A stretch of 64,000 nucleotides of DNA from Beverwykella pulmonaria (GCA_001599595.1 BCHH01000002.1:4316055-4380054), one strand, 5' to 3'. Shown: positions 21,753-33,470, counted from the first letter of the stretch. Numbers and translations: made by a program. Notes: generated from the letters alone by a model not told the origin.

Positions 21753-23210
21753 AGAGCGCGATGAGTGAAAACTCAAGCCTTAAAACCGATCTTATGTCAT
21801 GATCGGTAAACGCAAAAAGCCGCAAATGCGAAGACATCCCAGAGAGCTCCAGCTTCACATTGAAAAGCAAGGTGTGAGATCGCTCGACTCGTTCATCCTA
21901 CATAGAGACACTGCAGAAGAAGAATACTACACTGTACACTAGAAGCCGAGACGAGCAGGCGCTGCAGACACCGGCACGGAGAACGCCGTAACCGTACTTG
22001 ACATGGCCAGAAGGTAAAAGAAGCCTTCACTACTCTCCAGATCTTAGATACCACTCAAAAATCCTTTTACACTCATGCTTGGTCGCATCATCGTCAACTG
22101 GCTGTGAACAACGTCTACTTGTTTTTCCACCAGTGGTGACATTTCAATCTTTTGGTTTTCACTGACATCGCCCAGATCATACATCAACCTCGCAGGATCA
22201 CACTACTTAGCCAAGTCAATTACATTGGCTTCACAGTTACCTGGCTTGGGTCTGGAAACGCATCAATAGGCTTGCCTTCCCTTGGTCCGAGCCAAACCGG
22301 CGTTCTCCAGCGCATAGCTGTGTTACCCTCTCTCTCCTGCGCGTGCTTTATAAAGTTATCCCGGATAGGCCCAAGACCTCGTCACACCGTACCGGCAGCG
22401 GAACACGAGCGATCAAAGCCCGGGACGACTGTCGTGAAGACGGACCGTACCACGATGTCACAGAACTAGGAGGCGCACTCGATATGAAAAATATGCACTC
22501 TCGGCACCTTCCACTGCCCGTGTAACAGGGATGCGCTCGAGATCAATTTGCGGGTAAACAGTTACCAACTCGCCATGAGCGGACCAAAATAGCATCGACC
22601 CACAAAGTTCTTTCGGTGTTCCAGTACCATGGACGAGGCTGGGAACGCCGAAGCCAACATCTGTTGAGACTTTGGTGTACTTATGGTCCATGTAAGTGCC
22701 AAAGTCGAATCTGCTGCGAATCGAAGCATGTACCGGAAAGGTTGGTCCGCAGACATGCTTGGAACGTCAGCCCTCTGCCTCTATACGATACATGTTGTAC
22801 AACACCACTTGCAGTCTGGAAAGCTGGCCTGCACTTGGCAAGCGATCGTGCAAATTATCACCCGTCGTACCATCGCCTTTGCCGAATCCGTTCCCGGCTT
22901 CTCACACCTACGATCCGTGTAGCGCAAAGCAAAGACCGCCGCTCAACAAGATGGGACTAGATTGGCATCAACAATATGATACAGAGGATCTATACGAGGC
23001 GTCCGCAAGCAGTGCAATATCGACGGTGGAGAGCAAGTGATGCAGAAGCTCGTTTCTGGTAGCAGAGCCATTGTGTTGGAAATGCCAGTACCCATTTTCT
23101 CGAATATAAGACGCTGGATACGGTCTCACAACAGCCTTTATTCCTACAAAGCGGTTTTGCGACACTCGCTCCCTTCTTCGTGCAAGTAATCCACCCTACA
23201 GTTCGTTGCC
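21753..23210. other. Intergenic, no supported gene
   Basis: About 1.45 kb shows only short overlapping frames. A minus-strand stretch at 22458-22691 (VGFGVPSLVHGTGTPKELCG) reads somewhat protein-like but has no known motif. It may be a relic. Confidence 0.4.
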
Positions 23211-23880
23211 ATGAAGCTGTCCACCTCGTCCCTGGTTTTCTCGTCCCTATTCGCAGTCTGCCTAGCAGTAAGAACTCATCCCTCCTCTCACTCTTCCAAC
23301 CGCAATTGCTTATCTTGTACTCAGGTTCCACGCGGCGCGCACCTCGAAGAGCGCCAACGCGATAAGACGTACACAATTACCTGTCTAGGACCACTCTGTA
23401 CAGACTATCCACCGACGACCGTCCGCCTTCCCACTTCCATCGTTGTCCCCCCGCTCCCGACATCGACGCCCAAGTCCACACCTCCGAAAACAACTGCCGC
23501 CCCAACGAGCAAGTACACACCGCCACCCACTAAGGTATGCTTGCGCGCTGGAATGCCCCAGCTCCCTATAGATAGAATGTCGGGGCGTGGAGCTTGATCA
23601 AAGAGTGATTGCTGACTGTGGTGCTAGACGGTCAAGTCGACTGCGAAAGTTACGATCACTACAGGCGAGCCTGCCGGGCCAAGTAGCACCAAGTGTCCCG
23701 TACCGCTGTATTACCAGTGCGGTGGGTACTACGATGGCAAGGAATGGACGGGGTGCACAGTCTGTGTGCCAGGTGCGAAATGTGTTTGGCAGAACGGTAT
23801 GTTTCATATGCACTTGCACACGAGGAAGAACGGTACTGACTTGCGCAGATTACTATTACCAGTGTGTTGCGGATGAATAG
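23211..23880 (+). CDS. Small secreted protein with C-terminal CBM1
   Basis: Four exons (23211-23267, 23325-23534, 23628-23796, 23849-23880) give 155 residues. A signal peptide (MKLSTSSLVFSSLFAVCLA) is encoded by exon 1. After VPRGAHLEERQRDK, a possible propeptide site, comes a Thr/Pro/Ser-rich linker of about 50 residues that is probably O-glycosylated. A fungal carbohydrate-binding module of family 1 ends the protein: YYQCGGYYDGKEWTGCTVC...CVWQNDYYYQC with the usual Cys pattern and aromatic face. CBM1 binds crystalline cellulose. There is no catalytic domain, so this may be a cellulose-binding wall protein or an accessory or effector-like protein. Exon 3 ends in phase 1 and exon 4 restores it. 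Confidence 0.87.
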
Positions 23881-24394
23881 CTCTACAAGGAGCAGTACCT
23901 ACTATTGTTTACGTCAAATCTAAAATACAAATGTTTGCATGCAACAGCCATGGGGGACAGAATCCAAGTGTTCCCAAATGCCCTACCCTTTGCCTTAGGT
24001 TCCCATCTTAGAGGGAAGCATCGGTATAGAACCATTGCAGCTCCCATGAGCTTACAAACTACCCGAGCAGCTGATTAACAGAAGGAAATGCTGACAGATA
24101 ATGTGAAGCCCTGAACGATACCCCTGTTGGAGATGGCGGGGCAGAAATGCTACCCCACCATGATCGTCATCGTCTTATCATATGACTGACAGCTCCGACC
24201 ACCTCCGGGGGTCCAAAATATTTCCAACTTCATCTCTTCCTTGCCTCCAATCCCTCTGATACTCAGCTTCCACGCCTGCACTTCCTCCTACCTTTTCTCT
24301 GTGAGCTCAATCGTCGCCGCAAACAGCACGCTGTTCCCGGCACTGCAACTCCTCCACCACCCCTCCACTTCCGCACTCGACGCGTTCAGTCGCA
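23881..24394. other. Intergenic, promoter of the SHB17 gene
   Basis: About 0.5 kb between two plus-strand genes. The last 150 bases are pyrimidine-rich (CT/CC tracts), typical of a fungal core promoter. No gene was seen. Confidence 0.55.
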
Positions 24395-25411
24395 ATGCCC
24401 GACCCACGCGTCTTCATCATCCGGCATGGCGAAACAGAATGGTCTCTCAACGGCCGCCACACTGGTACCACGGAGCTCCCCCTCACACCCGCAGGCGAGA
24501 AACGCATACGCGCCACAGGCAAAGCCCTCGTGGGTGATGACCGCCTGATAGTCCCCGGGAACCTGGCGCATATGTACGTACATCTCCAACATCTGCTTCT
24601 TCATCTATCGCCTCGCGTAGTATACTGACAGTGATGGGGCGGTAGTTATGTATCCCCCCGTCATCGCGCCCAGCGCACGTTCGAACTCCTCAACCTGGGC
24701 TGTCAGGAGCGATACCCGTGGCACACAGATGGAAAATATATCTCCGACGCCGACGCCGACGCCGACACTTCACGAAGCACAAACGCCTCCATAACCGTCA
24801 CCCCCGCAATCGCAGAATGGGACTACGGGGACTACGAAGGCCTGACCTCGCCCCAAATCCGGTCGTCGCGGTCGTCGCGCGGTCTCGGTTCTGACTGGGA
24901 CATCTGGCGTGACGGATGCGAAGGTGGGGAGTCGCCCGAGCAGGTCTCTGCCCGTTTGGATGAATTGATTGCCGAGATTAGAGAGAAGTGGCATAAAGGA
25001 AGGTTTGGAAAGGGGAGTGGGTGGAAGGGCAAAGATGGGGGCGTGCCTAACGATGTGCTTATTGTGGCGCATGGACATATATTGAGGAGTTTTGCGGCGC
25101 GGTGGGTTGGCAAGAGGCTGGAGGATAATCCGAGTTTGATTCTTGAGGCGGGGGGTGTGGGGACTTTGAGGTGAGTTCTGTTCATGATATGTCGTTCCGG
25201 GATCCGTGGTGGGAAAGGGGTAGAAGAGGGAACGTAGGAATATGGGACGATGGAGGAAAGAAAGGGCTAGTATGGGATGAACAGAGTGCTAATGACTACG
25301 CGCAGTTACGAACACCATAGCATCGATGAGCCGGCGATATTACTCGGCGGAGCCTTCGTAGTCGAAGTCGAAGAAAAGATGGAGGAGAAGCTAGAAGAGA
25401 CGAAGAGCTGA
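24395..25411 (+). CDS. SHB17: Sedoheptulose-1,7-bisphosphatase (histidine phosphatase family)
   Basis: Three exons (24395-24573, 24646-25170, 25306-25411) give 269 residues in phase. The N-terminus VFIIRHGETEWSLNGRHTG holds the phospho-histidine RHGE motif. AHIYVSPRHRAQRTFELL spans the first intron, WDYGDYEGLT and IWRDGCEGGESPEQV follow, and VLIVAHGHILRSFAARW holds the second catalytic His. This pattern is that of yeast Shb17, which dephosphorylates sedoheptulose-1,7-bisphosphate and drives carbon into ribose synthesis. An Asp-Ala repeat (DADADAD) encoded by a CCGACG microsatellite near 24748-24770 lies in a surface loop and looks like a lineage-specific expansion. The C-terminus is acidic and Lys-rich. 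Confidence 0.9.
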
Positions 25412-25716
25412 ATGTAATACATACTTCGGTTGAAATACCTACGTTACATGTAGTGAAGAATTCGGGCTTAGACGCATATATAGGACTTACAATGAACTTC
25501 TCGTACCTCTCAAATATGTGAACATAACCACCTACAAAGAGACCCTACCTCTGGAAACAAACGTCTTGTGCATAGATTTGGGGGTATCTCGCGTTTCATT
25601 CCTGGTAGCCTGGTCGTCAAATTGATCGTATCGTTTCATAAGTTATTTTCTGGTGCTTATTTATATCATTTCGCAGGGTGTGTGTTACACCATGGTACTA
25701 TAGCAGTTATGGTGTT
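25412..25716. other. Intergenic
   Basis: AT-rich 3' flank between SHB17 and the exonuclease relic. Nothing recognisable is present. Confidence 0.5.
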
Positions 25717-26165
25717 TTAAGGACGCGCTGCTGAAGCAAGCATCGGAACCGGAGCCGGAGCGAGTCGCTGATAGTCAAGGGACTTCTGCCGGGCAATCTT
25801 CTCGAGTCGGGCGTGGTTCTTGAGCGCCCACAGGCCGATTTCTCAGGCAGCAAAGGCGTTCTGCAGAGTGTCTCAACCAAAGGTAGGATGGTTGGTGAGG
25901 TGGACCTCTGGAAAGTCACGGCAGGGGCTCTCGAGGCTAAGCTGCTGCTTAGAGAGAGGACCATTGGCTGCTTTTTTGAACGTCTTCATGACGTCGAGGG
26001 CTCAGCCATGGATCATGCGGAGGGCATCAAGGTCGCTACGGACATTGTAGCCGACAATGATGGTGTCGCGGTCGATAAACACTCAGAGAGCAGTACGGGC
26101 AGCGGTCCAGCCTTTGAATACGTCCTGGCGAGTGGCCTCGATATCGAGCATCACTCCTCACCCCA
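25717..26165 (-). pseudogene. DEDD-type 3'-5' exonuclease (REX4-like) relic
   Basis: On the minus strand one frame reads through MLDIEATRQDVFKGWTAART, VFIDRDTIIVGYNVRSDLDAL, RMIHG, ALDVMKTF, LTNHPTFG, DTLQNAFAA, and EIGLWALKNHARLEKIARQ, ending at a TAA (25717-25719). The order VGxxVxxDLxALR ... D-x-L-x-x-x-F-A-x-R-E is that of the C-terminal half of fungal REX4/ISG20-like RNA exonucleases. Four TGA codons break it (complement of 26083-26085, 26002-26004, 25873-25875 and 25843-25845). There is no frameshift. At the last three, Arg is expected or tolerated, which suggests CGA-to-TGA changes. The N-terminal half with the DxE motif in context is missing. Confidence 0.72.
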
Positions 26166-27435
26166 TCAAATCCGCTTCTCTTAAGTAACGGCTCTAGTTA
26201 TAGATTTTTGCATAACGTAATCTAGTTAATTCGCGGGTTAGATACTACATAAATCTGAGGTACGTGTCTCTATCTCGTAAGGGATGTGCTTTGGGCTTTT
26301 GACATGCTAGCTTAAGAATATTACGCTGCAATTTCTCAAAGTAGGAGTCAAAACAGCTGGCCAACTTCCATTCGTTCCTGGCAATGCCGCCTTCAGCTTA
26401 CCCTGCTTGTCCTTTAAGTTGATACATCCATGAATCGTTTCCTTAAGAATACGAACTTTCCTTCCGCTAATATCGAGAAGAAGGAATAGCTTCCTATAGG
26501 AAATTTGCCATGCACTCAGATGCATCGATACTACATTTAACCCTATTAATTCCGTCCTGCTCAGGTGAAGTTGCACATGATCTAGAGGCCTTTGCTTGTG
26601 CGCAACTGAGCTAATACCCGCATAAAAATATCAACCATATCCCTAACGCTAAACTTGACTGCATGATGCTAACATTCATACTATTTTGTGCTTCTCTCGG
26701 AGATGCTCCCCCAGCGCTGACGCGCTGTCATTGCGGTGCCTTCCAAACATTCGCATCAATACTTTCCCAGCACAATGGACGTTTGTTGTACATCTTGTCT
26801 GATATTCTGTATCACTTCGCCAATTAAATGGATGTGCAACGTCATAAAAGGGTGCAGCTTAGGGGCAAGGATCAAGTTTTATTCTTCTGGTGCCAGAACG
26901 GTGAGCGGACATTAGCCATAGGAATGTTCGATTGATGTGATAACTCACCTTGGGTGCCCCATTTGGATGATAATCGCCTAATTCCCCTTTCAAACACATG
27001 CATCTGCAGCATTTTCTCGCTCAGTTTACTGGCCAAGATAGATTAGAATATAGCAGACAGTGCTTTGGCCCGCCGATTTAAGCATACATTATAGTGATAG
27101 CACACCCAACCAAAACATTCCTCTTCCGGCTACCACATTTGGTAATTATGTCTTAAATAATGTTCGATCTTGTTGGTTAATCATTGTATCAAAGCTTGGG
27201 TTATATTCTTAAGCTCATTCTGGAATGTAGGATATAATGCGTTCTCCACCTCGACTTCCGTCTCGCTGCAACACTACAGAACCATCATCGCTGATAATCC
27301 TCACACATTCCAAGAATTGAAAGAAGAATTCAATAGCTAGGAACTTAAGAGAAATACTCTTTGCATCTCCTTTATAGGTATCTCATCCGTCAATAACTTC
27401 AGCTAAATCTTGCCCCTGGATGCGGTGCGGCTACT
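26166..27435. other. AT-rich, gene-poor DNA with decayed coding traces
   Basis: A minus-strand frame at 26307-26576 (SAWQISYRKLFLLLDISGRK, ILKETIHGCINLKDK) reads like protein and seems to extend upstream past a stop (DMVDIFMRVLAQLRTSKGL). I cannot name the family. The remainder is AT-rich and stop-dense and shows no RNA gene. It also holds the LPMO promoter. Confidence 0.4.
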
Positions 27436-28450
27436 ATGCAGTTATCTGTAATTTTAGCCCTGGTGCTCCTAATCTACGGCGTAGAAGCGCACTGTACGGA
27501 CCCACACTGCTTGAACATTCGTAGCGTCTAAATAATTTGACTTCCATTTACAGTCACATTTTCCCATCTACTTGTCAACAACACGCAATTTTCTGCGTGG
27601 AAATACGTACGGTAACCATACTCTCCTGTCCGCCAGCAATCTTCAAGTCACCCTCACTAAAACCGCTTAGCGACGTTGCTCTCGGCACCGATAGCTTCGA
27701 GGCGTACCCTAATCACCCTGAATGGAACAAGACGTTCCCGCAATTTGACTTAGCATCTCTAGACCTTCGCTGTGGACGTTCGGCCTACAAGCCATCCCCA
27801 AAAACACTTACTGCTGATATTGTGGCTGGGTCACCAATTGGATTCCGCGTAGCGCAGAACTGGCCTTGGGATGATTTCTCGGCGCACATTCAGCACCCTG
27901 GCCCCGGGCAGGTCTACCTGGCGAAGGTGCCGAAGGGGGTGAGCGCATCTGAATGGGATGGCGACGGGGCGTGGTTTAAGGTGGCGTATGCGGGCCCAGT
28001 AAGCGACACAAAGTGGACTCTGCAAAATGGAGTTGATGTGAGCTATCCGCTTTTTTTCTCATTTCTCTATTCTCTTTCTTCCTATTTTGTAGACTGGTTT
28101 TGGGAAGGCAGTGCGGTGGATTCAACATGAAACCGTGCGCAAGAACTAACTGATAATAGTTCAACTTTACCATCCCGCACACCACGCCTCCCGGTACTTA
28201 CCTAATGCGCGTTGAGATGATATATCCCAACGTACTTCCTGACACATTAGGAACCCAATTTTATGTCAACTGCGCACAAGTCAACATTCTCGGGTCTGGA
28301 GGTGGGACGCCAAAGGATTTTGCCAGATTCCCTGGCGCTTATACACAGGATACACCCGGAGTTAAGATGGACGAGGCGGTATTCGGGCCACCCCTAAATC
28401 GGAACTTGAACCGGTATCCTATTCCTGGGCCGGCAATTTGGACAGGGTGA
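27436..28450 (+). CDS. AA9 lytic polysaccharide monooxygenase
   Basis: Exons 27436-27493, 27554-27611, 27671-28037, a probable 18-nt micro-exon 28093-28110, and 28160-28450 give 263 residues. An 18-residue signal peptide ends in GVEA, so the mature protein starts with His (HFTFSHLL), the copper-brace residue created across the first intron. DLRCGRSAY, IQHPGPGQVYLAK (second copper His), YLMRVEM and GTQFYVNCAQVNI (Q-x-Y axial Tyr and a Cys) follow. AA9 enzymes cleave cellulose and related glucans oxidatively outside the cell. There is no CBM1. The conserved second-sphere His nine residues before the Gln is replaced by Asn. The micro-exon (TGFGKA) is inferred because it splits a 122-nt gap into two normal introns of 55 and 49 nt; skipping it also keeps phase. 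Confidence 0.9.
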
Positions 28451-29481
28451 GCAAAAGAAGCCCGAGGAATAGAATTAGAGAGTGTGGAGCTCCGGAGAGA
28501 TAATGGTGCTGAAGGGCGAAATTGTGAATTTAACTGGCTGATTGAGTTAGGCCGAATACGTATGTACTACATTCATTAGTTGTTAGTTGCTCATATGATT
28601 CGTATCTATATCCCCAGGCTTCAGAAACGATAAAATATGCTCTTACCTCCAAATTCGGTGGCTTAAGTCGCTGCGATCAACCTTGTTTAGCCCCAATACA
28701 TCGCCTAGTCGTTACTTATCCTTATACTGCTGTGGTACTAAGGTAGCTTCCTTGGCTTCCAGGGGTAGCCGATGGGGCCCCTTTGAGCTGAGGAGGACCA
28801 GTTTCTCTACACCTGGTTAAGCGCCTTAAATTGCTGAAAAAAGATGGATTGAGATTTAGTAGTTAACTCAGCGGCAAACCTCCTGCACTGGCCAACACTC
28901 GAAGCATTGGAACTTAAGTTACTTAGTCACTACACAAGAGACTAATCGTGGGATCCTAATAAATTTCCGTTTCAACGGCAGATTTGAGATAAGGAGGTGT
29001 GGCGGCGGCTTTTTGGTGGCTGCTTCGCTCAAATTAAGAACATCTGCACTTCATTTGGGAGATGTTCAGCCGAAACTGCCAGCTTCTGTACGACAATAAT
29101 AAAACCCTAGCAAATCTGCCTTGCTGCAACTCTGGATCCACAACACCGGTTAGCGTTGTAGCACTATTGATACGAAACTAAAATGAGAGCAAACCACGAG
29201 CGTAGGGCCAGGAGCACATGATCCTAACCTCGCGGAATCATGCTTTGCATATCGCAGGTAATCCATATTGAGTGCACCAATAGGCAGAAGTAGCCTAACA
29301 TGGACATAGATTGTTTAACGGACAACAAGTGTCCCAATTCAATGGTATCCACTTAGGGGAGAAAGTAGAATGAAACGAGCATATTAGGCGAGATCATAAT
29401 CTACATTATATAAGACGGTAGACCGTCTTGTTAACGTAAGGCCCAGATATCAATCATAAAAGCCGTGATATATAATTCAAC
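28451..29481. other. AT-rich intergenic DNA
   Basis: No frame longer than background was found on either strand. The composition is AT-rich and stop-dense, as expected for old mutated DNA. No repeat unit or RNA gene was recognised. Confidence 0.5.
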
Positions 29482-29697
29482 ATGAAGGCCTATTTTGCTC
29501 TCATACTGTCCCTCGGATTAATCGGCTACACAAACGCGCACTACACTTGGGACCAACCAGGTAATTTTGAGAACCGTGAAGAATTTCGGGGAAAAGCAAT
29601 GCTAATTTCACCTACTACATATTTGTACTTTGACCTAAACGTTCGTGAGGAGGGGTGGGAGTTTGACTTTCGAAGTACAAGGCAGCTGCACCGGTAG
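29482..29697 (+). CDS. Short secreted-protein fragment, possibly an AA9-like N-terminus
   Basis: A 71-codon frame starts with a convincing signal peptide (MKAYFALILSLGLIGYTNA) followed directly by His-Tyr-Thr-Trp, the kind of mature end seen in LPMOs. The rest (NREEFRGKAMLISPTTYLY...) does not match AA9 or any family I know, and no copper-site blocks follow. A GTAATT site soon after the His could be a donor whose downstream exon has decayed. It may be the remains of a second LPMO beside the intact one, or an unrelated small secreted protein. The evidence does not decide between these. Confidence 0.35.
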   Translation: MKAYFALILSLGLIGYTNAHYTWDQPGNFENREEFRGKAMLISPTTYLYFDLNVREEGWEFDFRSTRQLHR

Positions 29698-30379
29698 CGT
29701 AGGAAGGTTGATAGAGGCGAGGCACGTAGCAGGAAGCTCAAGCAGTAATTTAAGATAACCTTTCGAAACCGCCCTAGACCTAAATGATCAGAATTTCCAC
29801 GTCTTAGTTATATTATGGGCGAGGAGCCAAAACAGGTAAAAAGCTCTTAATGAGAAAAAATTAGCAGAGGGGATTGGGAACGGGAAGATAAGAACTGCAA
29901 GGAAGCATTTATACCTACCTTTAACTATATGCAGAAGCCTTCATGAATTCACATCTATGAAGTTATCGCATAGTATTACTACTAGAAAAGCATTAACTGA
30001 CATTACAAATCCTACTATTAGAACATTTAGGGTTATAAGCGACGTGTCTTAGGTAAGGATTCATCCAGAAAACTCCCATATATAACACAGAACTTGTAGA
30101 TAGCTATAGTCTCTCGTACAGGAGACCCAGCACAATGAAAGCCACTTTACTAAGGAATTTATACTCCACAAAGAAGTAAAAATGATTAGAATTTTTCCGT
30201 AAACTGTTACTCAACAGTTACAATCGCGAAACAGGATCATAATCTTAAAATACTCCCCTTCATGGGGCTTCTGTACGCATTAGATTTACCTCTCCCCATA
30301 CTCATCACAGTTTCACCACGTCTCCTTGGTTCCCCTACCACTCAATCTCAAATAGTTCTCCTACCATGGTCCTTCCTTC
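29698..30379. other. AT-rich intergenic DNA
   Basis: Strongly AT-rich sequence with dense stops. I see no gene or repeat. Confidence 0.5.
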
Positions 30380-30700
30380 TTATACGATCTCCAATTTTCG
30401 CCCCACAATATCCCTTTCCGTAGTCCCGGTAACTTGTATGGATCGGCGTCTCCGGAATATAAAAACAACGGCAAGAATAGCCAATAGAATAATGCCGGTC
30501 CCGAAACCTAATGCGGCGGCATCTTTTCTGAAAAGTAATGACATGGACGTATTCGTTGGTGAATGGGGTGGTATTGTGGAAAGATGTATAGATTCTGTCG
30601 TGAAGATGCTTCGTAGCGTTGTAGCTCTCGATACGATACTGTTGACTTCGTTCTCCGCATCGAGATGGGGTTTAAGGCGCTCGAACTTTTCTTTACTCAT
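30380..30700 (-). CDS. Possible small single-pass membrane protein
   Basis: A 106-codon frame starts with a charged soluble part (MSKEKFERLKPHLDAENEVN), then a Ser/Thr-rich stretch. One clear transmembrane helix follows (LGFGTGIILLAILAVVFIF), and a run of four arginines stops transfer. The remaining 20 residues would be cytosolic. No homologous family is known to me. It stands alone in an AT-rich region. The regular topology argues for a real gene, but the chance of a spurious frame is substantial. Confidence 0.4.
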   Translation of the reverse strand: MSKEKFERLKPHLDAENEVNSIVSRATTLRSIFTTESIHLSTIPPHSPTNTSMSLLFRKDAAALGFGTGIILLAILAVVFIFRRRRSIQVTGTTERDIVGRKLEIV

Positions 30701-33470
30701 TGTATATATATGCGTGTGTGTGTTTGTTTGTTTGTGCTAGGTCTACTCTTCTCCAGTATGTAAAATATCCTCAAGAAAAGGAAAAGTTGCTACGGGCTAG
30801 CTCAAGACAACAAAGCGAAAGCAATGAAGGGAAACGGCGGTACGCTCGAAATATAAGCACCAGGTCTTCGTATTGAGCCCAGCGAACCTGTGGGGTGCGG
30901 CCATTGGCATGTACGCAATTCAGGCTATTTACCGAAGTTATCGTATCGCACGAATCAGAATGTGAGTAGAGCGCCTTGTCAATATTTCTGCTCCGTTTCT
31001 GGTAAGATGAAGTCGTCTTTTGTAGTGAAAGGGAAATGGGAGCTGGTTATAGCTGATATAGAATACGAATCGAATGTGTGTGTAGCTGGTGAGAGTCACA
31101 CCCAGCAAGCAAATCCAAATCTTACTTAGAACTGCTCTATTACGTTGCTGATGTGGGATGGTTAGTATGGTTGGGGCGAGGAAATTGTGTTAGAGAGGAA
31201 GTGTAAGAAGGTTGCGGAGACGGAACGGCAAGAAAAGGTGGGGGAGGATGGACATGAGTATGTGAATGTGGGAGACGAGGCACCTGTAGGCCGTTTAGCG
31301 CGCAAGACGGGAAATGTAGAAGATATGAGGGTTTGGAATGGTGATACGATTTGAGCACCTGCGTACCATTTTCCAACATAGGTCTGACGATGAGGGAGTG
31401 GTAGGATAGATGGAGGTGGTGGTTTCGTCGAATTCGCATGGCTTTATTTTTCGTACTCGCTTTGCTCCAGTGCTTTCTTCGGCCCATGTCGAATCCAATA
31501 GATGTGTAGCAAAATTTAAACACTACTTACGAATCCTAAACCGGAAAGCATTATGCTTCACAATTAGACATCAGTGATGGATAACCATTATCCGCTGCAG
31601 ATAAACATGTTAGCGAGCAATGCTATGCAACAGGGGAAGAACAGCTTTTGCCCTCAGCGTCATTATGAACTTTGTATGGCGTTGCATATCGCGAGATTAG
31701 CATTTTACTGTTATCATACAGTTTGCTTATAGAAGTCATCTGCACAACCAAGGTAACCAGCCATTCTGCACAAACTAGAAGAGCCATGCGGACTCCATCA
31801 CTCAATGCCCCACATATGGACAGCTCGCCGACAACTCGCCGTCACAGTGTCGAATGAGAGTACAAACCCCAGAATAACTCACACCGTCGCCACTGCATCG
31901 TGTTCAGACTCGCACGCACTCCGTTCGGCGACTTGAATGCGAGCTTCAGTCGTTTAAACGATACACTGTAGAAACGATCTGAGACAACCATATGACAATC
32001 GTCACACAAACTAGAGCGACTATAGGCTGCCCACAAGGTTTTCACTACGGTATTGCAGATGTTGTTTCGGCGAGGTGTATCTTTAGAACCATGAGGCGTA
32101 CTCGAGGATTGCATCAGAGGGTCTTAGAGTGCTACATGAATCTGTTCTTTTTTCTGAACATAGTGTTTCGGAGCAAACACGCTCCGGCGGGATATGGTCA
32201 CGTGATGATATTGAGTCTACAACAACCGCAAAACTGACGTCATAGCAATCTCGGGTTTCAAATACGAAGAGCACCGACAGCTCGGTTCTAGAAACACTCG
32301 ATGCGATTCTGGACTTATTAACGAATCCCATAGCGACAAATCCAGTGTGGCTTGTTCAGCTGTCGAACCAAACACCGTTTATGGCGAGAGCTCAGGGCAA
32401 CGTTTACGCATTCTCGAAGGAAATCGAAGGAGTCAGTGTGTGTTCCGCAGGACGATGGCGGGAACATGCATGGAAACACGGGCGGATAAAATTGGAGCTG
32501 CTGCATTTCATTCGATGTTTGAAGATTGAGGTCGGCGAGGTGATATTGGTGGAGCCTTGCAGGAACGACACAATCAATCCGAGCCGAGTACGATGACCGA
32601 AGGACTGCCCAATCACATCAATTTAAAGACTCCGAGTTCTGTGTACGTGTAGATACGATTGAAGAGGGTTCGGAAATGTCTGTTTGCGCTTTGCTTGAAG
32701 AGTTCGCACCTCCGTGATTGACATTAATGGAGAGTGGTTCATCAGCAATCCATCAGCAATTCACAAAATCCCAGGAAACTGACCAACAGATTCACTCCAA
32801 CAGCCGTGGGTGTCTGCATTCGGAGGCGTTGCCCTCAACACTGAGGTCGCGGTCTTCTCATTTGACCAGTGGTCGGCGAGGACGGCGCCTCTTTTCACGC
32901 AGGCGAACATGCGATGCCCCACGACGTCTGGGAATGCAAAAGTATGAAACAATTTCGAATTGCGACGCGCGTATACGGTTAGCCTTGCAAGGAAAAGGTG
33001 CGACTGTAGAACTCGTGAGGTGTGGTAGTAGAACAAAAGTTTCTTTTCAACTGCGAGTTGCCGAGTCGTCGGATCCGCCACCCTGTCTTGACCACGTTCG
33101 GCACGCTATCCCACGTTGGGGAACATCCAGTGTCTATCGCCCACCCGTCGTACCGCCACCATTTGTTCCAACCTTTCCTAAGAAATCAATGGCCCATGGC
33201 ACGGCTAAAATTACGTATATTGGAGTTGGTGACTACTGTTGCTTTTGGCAGGGTTTGGAACGCGTCTGCTTAGCGATCCGAGTCCGAGCGATCATCTCCC
33301 AAAAGCTGGTGGCCTGCCATAGCGTATGGCTTGACTGGCTTTCTCCTTTTTTTATTTTTATAGACGTAGGTGGAGGCAGGATGTCTTCTTGAACCTGCTA
33401 AGTTCACTATCGCCATCTGTGACCCTTTAACTCGGCTTCAGCTTTAGGATGTAAACAATCAGTCATCAAC
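30701..33470. other. Gene-poor interval of about 2.8 kb
   Basis: Only overlapping low-quality frames occur, including a 224-codon plus-strand frame at 32718-33392 with no motif and unlikely composition. GT-rich simple sequence lies at 30714-30737. No transposase, RNA gene or conserved block was recognised. Confidence 0.45.

Noticed and set aside
24748..24770. CCGACG tandem repeat as a possible array
   Set aside because: It is a short in-frame microsatellite coding for Asp-Ala in SHB17, not a CRISPR-like or satellite array.
32718..33392. 224-codon plus-strand frame
   Set aside because: No domain, unlikely residue mix, and it lies in a gene-poor region with competing frames.
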